Made by a program: the position numbers and the translations under genes. The notes below the pieces were generated by a model. That model had not been told where the DNA came from, did not search any database, and saw only the letters and a program-made list of their open reading frames with translations. Positions 5,690 to 11,232 of a DNA stretch of 11,232 nucleotides are shown here, piece by piece. The DNA is from SAR202 cluster bacterium (GTDB lineage: Bacteria; Chloroflexota; Dehalococcoidia; Lucifugimonadales; UBA3495), in the NCBI GenBank assembly GCA_009392095.1, contig VFHF01000205.1, positions 1 through 11,232 of the forward strand. Direction: 5' to 3'. Every line of letters starts with the position of its first letter. Position 1 is the first letter of the stretch.

Positions 5690-6718
5690 CTACCCCAAAG
5701 GCAGACCAGGCTCCACGTCGATGTTCATGGGCGTTTCCTCGCCCCGCTGATACTGGAAGTAGCCACAGGCCGCGATCATCGCCCCATTATCTGTGCACAG
5801 TACTGGTGGCGGGATAATCACCGGGAGAGGTGACCGCTTGATGATTTCCTCACGTAGACGAGAATTGGCCGTTACACCACCCCCCAAGACCAGGCCTTTG
5901 ACTTTGTATTTGGCCGCCATATCCACTAATTTGGCCGAAATTACGTCCACCACCGATTCTTGGAACGCCGCCGCCAATTCCCGGACCAAGCGTACCTGGT
6001 CCACACCTTCCTCGGGATCAGGGTAGATTCCACGGTCTTGGGCCGTGTGCAGCAACGCCGTCTTGAGACCGCTGAAACTGAAGTCCAAGGTGTCTTTCAT
6101 CCAGGCCCGCGGCAGGGTTTCTTCACCGGTCGCGCCTTCGGAGACCCGTTGTATCTCGGGTCCACCAGGAAATCCCAACCCCAGAATCCGCGCTGCTTTA
6201 TCGAAAGCTTCGCCGGCGGCGTCGTCACGGGTGCGCCCTACCAACTTGTACCTGCCGTGCCCTTCCATCAAAAGAAGGTCAGTATGGCCCCCTGAAGCCA
6301 CCAGACAGGCCAGCGGGAAGCCGGGGTCATTCTCCAGGTCGGTTTTGGCGAGCCATGAAGCGTAGATGTGCCCTTCAAGGTGGTTCACTCCGATTAGCGG
6401 TATTCCCAGGGAGTAGGCGATAGCCTTGGCGGCGTTCACTCCGGTGATCAGAGAACCGGCCAGCCCCGGCCCATAGGTCACAGCGATCGCGTCCATATCC
6501 TCCAGGCCCAAACCGGAGTCGGCTGCTGCTTGTTCCAACACCGGGACCAGGTCTCGAACGTGCTGCCGCGATGCAACCTCTGGGACAACTCCTCCGTAAG
6601 GGGCATGAAGGGCGACCTGGGATGAAATCACGTTGGCCAGAAGCGTGCGGCCGTCTTCTACTACGCCCGCGGCCGTCTCGTCGCATGAGGTCTCTATGCC
6701 CAGAATCTTTATTGCCAT
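5690..6718 (-). CDS. tsaD: tRNA N6-adenosine threonylcarbamoyltransferase
   Basis: Transfers the threonylcarbamoyl group from TC-AMP to A37 of ANN-decoding tRNAs (t6A), working in the cytoplasm with TsaB and TsaE. The 342 residues are full length. Family blocks are GIETSCDETAAGVV (7-20), YGGVVPEVASRQHV (41-54), the metal-binding HLEGH (113-117), ASGGHTDLLL (141-150), DDAAGEAFDKAARILGLGFP (165-184), FSFSGLKTAL (213-222), LGGGVTANSRLR (278-289) and CTDNGAMIA (308-316), whose Asp is the third metal ligand. The ATG at 6718 gives the standard MxxKILGIETSCDE start; only a weak, distant purine stretch precedes it. tsaB and tsaE are not in this window. The gene diverges from the CNNM/CorC gene across a spacer of about 158 bp, and no clear promoter was resolved for it. 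Confidence 0.95.
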   Translation of the reverse strand: MAIKILGIETSCDETAAGVVEDGRTLLANVISSQVALHAPYGGVVPEVASRQHVRDLVPVLEQAAADSGLGLEDMDAIAVTYGPGLAGSLITGVNAAKAIAYSLGIPLIGVNHLEGHIYASWLAKTDLENDPGFPLACLVASGGHTDLLLMEGHGRYKLVGRTRDDAAGEAFDKAARILGLGFPGGPEIQRVSEGATGEETLPRAWMKDTLDFSFSGLKTALLHTAQDRGIYPDPEEGVDQVRLVRELAAAFQESVVDVISAKLVDMAAKYKVKGLVLGGGVTANSRLREEIIKRSPLPVIIPPPVLCTDNGAMIAACGYFQYQRGEETPMNIDVEPGLPLG

Positions 6719-6784
6719 ATATGGTGTGTGGCCCCTGGAAATTTAGCGCCTGAATAGCCTCGGAATAGGCAGTCCCAGTTCAAC

Positions 6785-6814
6785 TTTACACTAATTTACA
6801 CTCGATGCTATCAT
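6785..6814 (+). promoter_or_regulatory. Sigma70-like promoter of the CNNM-phosphatase-tilS operon, with overlapping direct repeats
   Basis: The -35 is TTTACA (6785-6790) and the -10 is TATCAT (6809-6814), each matching consensus at 5 of 6 positions with an 18-base spacer. Transcription would start near 6821. The -35 lies within an 8-base direct repeat, TTTACACT (6785-6792 and 6795-6802), offset by 10 bases, about one helical turn. Such an arrangement could be an operator. Confidence 0.6.
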
Positions 6815-6876
6815 CCTGAATAGGTTCGATATTGCCTTGGGGCAACTTTTCGTGGCCTTTGGAGGTGGCTTCCATT

Positions 6877-8169
6877 ATGGATGCCGGTGATTCGTGGCGT
6901 TTAGCACTATTGGTAGTATGTCTAGGCCTTTCTGGATTCTTCTCCGCCTCTGAGACGGCGTTCATCGCTCTGCCCAGGGCACGTCTCATGCACCTTGTCC
7001 GCAGTGGTCGGTCGGGCGCAGACCGCGTTTCCCACATAATCCAACGTCCGGAGCGATTCCTGGCCACCGTGCTCTTGGGCAACAACCTGGTGAATACCGC
7101 CGCTGCCGCTCTGGCCACCGTACTGGCGTTGAACCTCATCACCAATCAGGCTTTTTCGGTCTTGGCGGCAACCGCAGGCGTGACCACATTCCTGCTGCTT
7201 TTCGGCGAGACGGTGCCCAAGAACATCGCCTGGCGGCGTTCCGAAAAGGTCGCATTCGCAGTATCACGGCCCATCCGGTTGGTGGAGCTGACCTTGTCTC
7301 CGATGGTCACGCTGCTCCAGCTTTTCAGCACCATGACCAACCGGGCCCTCGGCATCTCGGCATCTACACCCCAGATTGGAGAGGAAGAGATTCGCACCAT
7401 GATTTCCGCCGGCGCCCAGACCGGCGCCGTGGATGCCGGCGAGGCCGCGCTGTTGGACAAAGTCTTCCGGTTTGGCGACCGCCAGATACGGGAGATCATG
7501 ACGCCCCGGCCGGAGATCGTCTGGGTCGAGAACGGCGACAATTTGGAGCGATTCCTCGAGGTTTACTCTGAGCACACCCATACACGGTTCCCGGTATATG
7601 AAGGATCGATGGAAAATGTGCTTGGTGTGTTATCGGTGAAGGATATACTCTCTGGCATAAAAGGACTAAACGGTGAGGCTAGTGGCCGGGTGACGAAAGA
7701 CCTCAGGCCAGCTTTCTTCGTGCCTGAGACGAAAAGCGTCAGTGAGACGTTCAACGTGATGCGGGAAGGCGGTCACAGCGTAGTGCTCACGGTCGACGAG
7801 TTTGGCGGCATCGCCGGACTCGCCACCCTGAAGCAGATGATGGCGGTAATCGTGGGCCAGATGGGCGATGAAGGCTCGGCCCCCGAAGAGACGGTCACGG
7901 CCCTTGGGCGTGACGCTTTTCTTATGGATGCCGGTTTGGCCATTTCGGACATCAATGAAGAACTGGGGCTGGGAATCCCTGAAGGAGACTACCAGACCCT
8001 GGCCGGATTTATCCTGGACCGGATGGGTAGGATCCCCGACGTTGGAGATGTATTGGAGTTCGGTGATCTGCGGTTCACGGTCAGGAACATGGAACGTGTC
8101 AGGATTGAGGAAGTGGAGTTGCGACGCTTGAACTCTCCTACTGCGACCAATAGGGACGAGGCCGACTAG
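6877..8169 (+). CDS. CNNM/CorC-family transporter-like membrane protein (DUF21 plus CBS pair plus CorC_HlyC)
   Basis: A 430-residue inner-membrane protein of the CNNM/CorC (hemolysin-C-like) family. Members are implicated in Mg2+/Co2+ export or magnesium homeostasis; the ion here is not known. Residues 5-165 are the DUF21 membrane domain, with LSGFFSASETAFIAL (18-32), LLGNNLVNTAA (66-76) and FGETVPKNIA (109-118), all typical. A CBS pair spans about 205-335 (IREIMTPRPEIV, TRFPVYEGSMENVLGVLSVK, LTVDEFGGIAGLATL) and usually senses adenine nucleotides. Residues 345-420 form the CorC_HlyC domain. I chose ATG 6877 because GGAGG (6861-6865) precedes it, with a long 11-base spacing, and because the membrane domain begins immediately. 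A TTG at 6832 would add 15 residues but has no ribosome binding site. Its stop codon overlaps the next start. Confidence 0.9.
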   Translation: MDAGDSWRLALLVVCLGLSGFFSASETAFIALPRARLMHLVRSGRSGADRVSHIIQRPERFLATVLLGNNLVNTAAAALATVLALNLITNQAFSVLAATAGVTTFLLLFGETVPKNIAWRRSEKVAFAVSRPIRLVELTLSPMVTLLQLFSTMTNRALGISASTPQIGEEEIRTMISAGAQTGAVDAGEAALLDKVFRFGDRQIREIMTPRPEIVWVENGDNLERFLEVYSEHTHTRFPVYEGSMENVLGVLSVKDILSGIKGLNGEASGRVTKDLRPAFFVPETKSVSETFNVMREGGHSVVLTVDEFGGIAGLATLKQMMAVIVGQMGDEGSAPEETVTALGRDAFLMDAGLAISDINEELGLGIPEGDYQTLAGFILDRMGRIPDVGDVLEFGDLRFTVRNMERVRIEEVELRRLNSPTATNRDEAD

Positions 8170-8786
8170 TGAAGTTCTTTTTGGTCCGCCACGGGGAGAC
8201 CGAGTGGAATAAGCTGGGCAGGTTCCAAGGTCACCAGGACATCAGCCTGAACGAGCGAGGGCTTGCCCAAGCGAAAGAGACGGCCAAAGCCGCCGCTTCA
8301 TGGGGCCATTGCGCTATCTATTCCAGCCCTCTGATTCGGACGGTTCAAGTAGCGGATGAGATCGCCAAAGTCACCCCCATGCCGGTGTCCAAGCAGCCGG
8401 GTCTGAAAGAGCTCAGCCTGGGCGATCTGGAAGGGGTAACCGGGGAGGAGATGCGCAAAGGGTGGCCTGAGGTCTTCGCGGCTTGGCGTTCCGGCCCTGA
8501 CAAGGTGTCCATGCCCAACGGGGAGTCACTGAAGCAACTTAGGGAGCGGGCCTGGCAGACAATCTTGGAGATCGAGAAGAAACACTCGGGAGACGAGTCA
8601 ATGGTGATCATCTCCCACAACTTCGCCATCCGGTCTATCGTCGGCGAACTGCTTGGAGTGCCACTAGAGCATTTTCACCGCATGTCGTTAAACTTGGCCT
8701 CGGTAACCACCTTTGATAGCGATGACCGGGGCCGCCGACTCACCGGTTATAACTCCACCGGGCACCTGTCCCCCGAAAACCGGTAG
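8169..8786 (+). CDS. Histidine phosphatase superfamily protein (phosphoglycerate mutase-like)
   Basis: A 205-residue cytosolic member of the branch-1 histidine phosphatases. The catalytic RHG motif is in FLVRHGETEWN (H8), the conserved SSPLIRTVQVADEI block is at 52-65, the acidic ELSLGDLEG at 81-89, and the second catalytic His in VIISHNFAIRSIVGELLG (H150). The sequence resembles GpmB/CobC-like phosphatases. The true substrate (a sugar phosphate, alpha-ribazole phosphate or other) cannot be read from sequence, and no cobalamin genes are nearby. The GTG start at 8169 shares its first base with the TAG stop of the CNNM/CorC gene (TAGTG). GAGG (8158-8161) lies 7 bases before it, so translation is probably coupled to the upstream gene. 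Confidence 0.9.
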   Translation: MKFFLVRHGETEWNKLGRFQGHQDISLNERGLAQAKETAKAAASWGHCAIYSSPLIRTVQVADEIAKVTPMPVSKQPGLKELSLGDLEGVTGEEMRKGWPEVFAAWRSGPDKVSMPNGESLKQLRERAWQTILEIEKKHSGDESMVIISHNFAIRSIVGELLGVPLEHFHRMSLNLASVTTFDSDDRGRRLTGYNSTGHLSPENR

Positions 8787-8798
8787 CCGGAGTCTATT

Positions 8799-10265
8799 GT
8801 GGCTATCGCCGCCGTACTGGAACGCAAGGTGGCTTCCGCTCTCCGCAGATCCGGCTACTCCAACTCCGGCACAACTCTGGTCGTCGGCGCATCGGGCGGC
8901 CCGGACTCTTCAGCGCTGCTCTACGCCCTCCACCGCCTTAAAGAGTCCCACGGGCTTTCCCTCCATGTCGCCCACCTCAACCACAACTTCAGGGGCCAAG
9001 AGGCCGAGGACGATGCCGTTTTCGTGGCCGAGATCGCCGAGGAGCTAGGACTTCCAGTGACGGTGGTTAAAGAAGACCCCCACGCGTACCAGAAAGAGCG
9101 AGGCATATCCTCCTTTGAGCAGGGAGCACGGGAGATGCGCTACGGGTTCATGGCCCGGGTTGCCGCGCAGGCAGGCGCAAAGGCGGTCACCGTGGGCCAC
9201 ACCTCCGATGATCTGGCGGAGACGGTGATGCTCCATATCCTGCGCGGATCCGGCCTTTATGGCCTTCGGGGTATGGGTGAGGTCTCGGACTGGCCCTGGC
9301 CGATCGATACCGGTGGCCTAAAGTTGTTTCGGCCGTTCCTGGATATAACAAAAGAACAGACCGCCGAATATTGCCGGGAGATTGGGCGCACCTACCGGGA
9401 AGACAGCGGCAACTACATGTGGCGGTTCACTCGCAACAGGCTACGCCAAGACCTGATGCCCAAGCTGGAACAGGACTACAACCCCAAGGTGCGGAGCGCC
9501 CTGGTGCGCTTGGCCCGCACGGCCGCCGAAGACCTGGATTTTGTAGAGGGAGAGCTGGATAAAGTTTGGCAGGGTGTGGCCGTGGGATCCAGGGGAAAAG
9601 TTCAGTTCTCCAGGGCGGCCCTTCGGGAACTGCATCCATTGTTGCAACGGCTGGCCCTTCGTCGCGGCTACATATTGGTTACCGGAGATTCCACCCGGCT
9701 TCGTGAGAGCCATATGGTGGCCATGGAACACTTGGCGTCGGAGGACCGCAGCGGCATTTCTTTGGAATTACCGGGAGGAGTAGTCCTCCGGCAAGAATTC
9801 GCCGAAATGGTACTGACACTGCGCTCGGAGCAGGACCCCCGCTACCCTGAACTAGACGGCGAATACTCCATCACTCTGCCCACGGAAGCCGAAGCAACGG
9901 TTGTGCCGGCTGGCCCTTGGCTGGTTACCATGCAGGCCGGAACGGCGGGTGAAAAGCCCGATTGGGCCGGCGCCGGTTCGGAGGGTGAATGGACGGTTTG
10001 CTTGGACCGCGGCGCGATCGGGGACCAAGCAACAGTGCGTGCTTGGCGGCCCGGCGATCGGATTCAGCCATTGGGGATGCAGGGCCAGAAGAAACTACAG
10101 GACCTATTCACGGACCGGCATGTGCCCCGCGCCTGGCGAGGAAACGTGCCCATCTTCGATTGTCAGCGGGGGATCGCTTGGGTTGTGGGCCACCGCATAG
10201 CCGAATGGGCCAAAACTTCAGATGCTCCAGTCGTCTGGATAAGGTTCAGCAGGGACGGTAATTAG
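8799..10265 (+). CDS. tilS: tRNA(Ile)-lysidine synthase
   Basis: Uses ATP and lysine to convert C34 of tRNA-Ile(CAU) to lysidine, switching it from Met (AUG) to Ile (AUA) reading. It is essential in most bacteria. At 488 residues it is a full-length, three-part TilS. The N-type ATP pyrophosphatase P-loop is ASGGPDSSAL (31-40). Other family blocks are HLNHNFRG (59-66), GHTSDDLAETVMLHILRGSG (133-152), RPFLDITKEQTAEYC (178-192) and EDSGNYMWRFTRNRLRQDLM (201-220), followed by a helical middle region. The C-terminal TilS_C domain is marked by RAWRPGDRIQPLGMQGQKK and LFTDRHVPRAWRGNVPIF. The GTG start at 8799 follows CCGGAG (8787-8792) with a 6-base spacing, 12 bp after the phosphatase stop codon, so it is the third gene of this operon. 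The common partners hpt and ftsH do not follow. A convergent gene ends 7 bp downstream. Confidence 0.95.
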   Translation: MAIAAVLERKVASALRRSGYSNSGTTLVVGASGGPDSSALLYALHRLKESHGLSLHVAHLNHNFRGQEAEDDAVFVAEIAEELGLPVTVVKEDPHAYQKERGISSFEQGAREMRYGFMARVAAQAGAKAVTVGHTSDDLAETVMLHILRGSGLYGLRGMGEVSDWPWPIDTGGLKLFRPFLDITKEQTAEYCREIGRTYREDSGNYMWRFTRNRLRQDLMPKLEQDYNPKVRSALVRLARTAAEDLDFVEGELDKVWQGVAVGSRGKVQFSRAALRELHPLLQRLALRRGYILVTGDSTRLRESHMVAMEHLASEDRSGISLELPGGVVLRQEFAEMVLTLRSEQDPRYPELDGEYSITLPTEAEATVVPAGPWLVTMQAGTAGEKPDWAGAGSEGEWTVCLDRGAIGDQATVRAWRPGDRIQPLGMQGQKKLQDLFTDRHVPRAWRGNVPIFDCQRGIAWVVGHRIAEWAKTSDAPVVWIRFSRDGN

Positions 10266-10272
10266 ACTGGTT

Positions 10273-11223
10273 CTAGGTCCCCATCAAGCGGGAGGGGTTG
10301 TCCTTCACGAGCATGCCAACCTCAACCTCTTCCATTCCGGCGCGGAGCATGGTGGCGATGCCCATGCGCATTCCCTCGGCCGGCATCGGATGGAAGTCCT
10401 GTCCAAAGTCCGTGCTCAAGATGCATCTCTCCGGTCCGATGGCCGAGATTGTCTTGGCCAGTTCCTTAGGGTCCATCCGGTGGGTAGTTGGCATCATCAC
10501 ATGCAGGCAGTGCTCGATGAAGGCGCCCATGCCGGCCAGTTCTTTCATGTCTTCAACGGTCATTCCGGTCCAGAATGACATGGTGGTCCCATGGGTGACG
10601 ACGATTCTTTGGATCCCGATGTTGCGGGCCTCGGCCACCAACGCCATGCTCTCGGCGGTAGATATGTGACCCGTGGCCAGCACCATGTCATGGGACTTGA
10701 TCAATTCCAGTATTGGATGGACCTCCGGAACCAATGAACCTGAGGCGTCCAACAATGAGATGCCTCCATCCAGACCTTTGGCTTCTCGGTCCGCTTTGGC
10801 TGAATAGGTGGGCATCCAGACGATGCGGCCGCCCATGTTGGCGGTGGCTTCTACCGCACGGATGTTGAGGCCGCCCACCTCTTCGTCCAAGGCCACCCCG
10901 CCAAGCACCGTGATATCGCTCACCAGGTCGCTGGTGGTGGCCGCCACCGGGTGGGTGGGGTATTCGTGGCTCTTCAGGACAACGCCCTGCATTCCCATTT
11001 CCCTGGCCTGTAATGCGATCTCTACCGCGCCGGCCCTGCGTTCTACCTTCGGGTCGGGGCCGAAATGCACATGTATATCCAGGGCGCCTTCAAGTATGCG
11101 GTCTACGTTGCTCAAGATCTCACCATTCTTTGGAATCAAGGGCAGAAGAAAGCGGGGCAAGCTCAGACCAAACGGGTCTCTAAACAAGTCTAAACGCGCC
11201 CATTTCGAGGCTGGCGCCAGCAT
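10273..11223 (-). CDS. Amidohydrolase-like metal-dependent hydrolase, DUF6282-type
   Basis: An enzyme of the amidohydrolase superfamily that I recognise as DUF6282-like; its substrate is unknown. On the 316-residue reading, plausible metal ligands are all present and in family order: DIHVH (H51, H53), VVLKSH (K84, which may be carboxylated, and H86), ATGHIS (H186), VTHGT (H211) and STDFGQ (D272). Homology-like sequence begins only near residue 38 (SNVDRILEGALDIHVHFGPD). The first ~36 residues are hydrophobic, Pro/Arg-rich and unlike the family. The start is therefore uncertain. ATG 11223 is the most upstream possibility, since an in-frame TGA lies 6 bases before it, and no ribosome binding site is visible there. 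A TTG at 11115, preceded by GGTGA, would give about 280 residues beginning close to the conserved domain. The gene is convergent with tilS, and its own upstream neighbour is outside the window. Confidence 0.85.
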   Translation of the reverse strand: MLAPASKWARLDLFRDPFGLSLPRFLLPLIPKNGEILSNVDRILEGALDIHVHFGPDPKVERRAGAVEIALQAREMGMQGVVLKSHEYPTHPVAATTSDLVSDITVLGGVALDEEVGGLNIRAVEATANMGGRIVWMPTYSAKADREAKGLDGGISLLDASGSLVPEVHPILELIKSHDMVLATGHISTAESMALVAEARNIGIQRIVVTHGTTMSFWTGMTVEDMKELAGMGAFIEHCLHVMMPTTHRMDPKELAKTISAIGPERCILSTDFGQDFHPMPAEGMRMGIATMLRAGMEEVEVGMLVKDNPSRLMGT

Positions 11224-11232
11224 AGGTCAGGC

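Noticed and set aside
1..11232. Mobile element, CRISPR or prophage content
   Set aside because: I found no transposase, integrase, terminal inverted repeats, regularly spaced repeats or phage structural genes on either strand.

Overview
The window looks like a piece of a bacterial chromosome of moderate-to-high GC, with mostly ordinary housekeeping genes. Three things suggest Chloroflexota (Dehalococcoidia / SAR202-like lineages) as the best guess: a T-box leader in front of ilvB, the gene mixture (GMC oxidoreductase, DUF6282-type amidohydrolase, class II fumarase, CNNM/CorC protein) and the frequent GTG/TTG starts. This is inference from gene content. There is no rRNA or marker phylogeny here to prove it. 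I see no tRNA or rRNA gene, no CRISPR array, no insertion sequence and no prophage.

Layout, left to right. (1) The 3' end of a GMC-family flavin oxidoreductase (+) closes on a very strong palindromic terminator (416-451). (2) After about 240 bp without a gene comes fumC, class II fumarase (+, 689-2113). It converges, with a 6-bp gap, on a minus-strand pair: ilvB (acetohydroxyacid synthase large subunit, 4248-2551) followed 14 bp later by a small helix-turn-helix protein with a Cys/His cluster (2536-2120). (3) The pair is driven by a sigma70-like promoter (4615-4644) and a complete T-box riboswitch (about 4326-4608) that contains the canonical T-box sequence, an antiterminator, a terminator with six U residues and a probable AUC (isoleucine) specifier. 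(4) Divergent from it is a two-membrane-segment protein with a bacterial PH-like domain and an odd L-x-Q/S-G tetrapeptide repeat (+, about 4798-5616). (5) tsaD (minus, 6718-5690) is divergent from a three-gene plus-strand operon: a CNNM/CorC-type transporter (6877-8169), a histidine phosphatase (8169-8786, overlapping the previous stop codon) and tilS (8799-10265). (6) Convergent with tilS, 7 bp away, is a DUF6282-type metal-dependent hydrolase (minus, 11223-10273).

How the genes relate: IlvB makes the committed precursors of Ile/Val/Leu and appears to be controlled by uncharged tRNA through the T-box. Two neighbouring genes modify tRNAs that include tRNA-Ile: TsaD makes t6A37 in ANN-decoding tRNAs and TilS makes lysidine-34 in tRNA-Ile(CAU). 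That proximity is suggestive and may be chance. The usual regulatory subunit gene ilvN and the next pathway gene ilvC are absent from the ilvB operon. I see no obviously new multi-gene system. The most interesting items are the T-box ilvB-HTH operon and the repeat-bearing PH/membrane protein.
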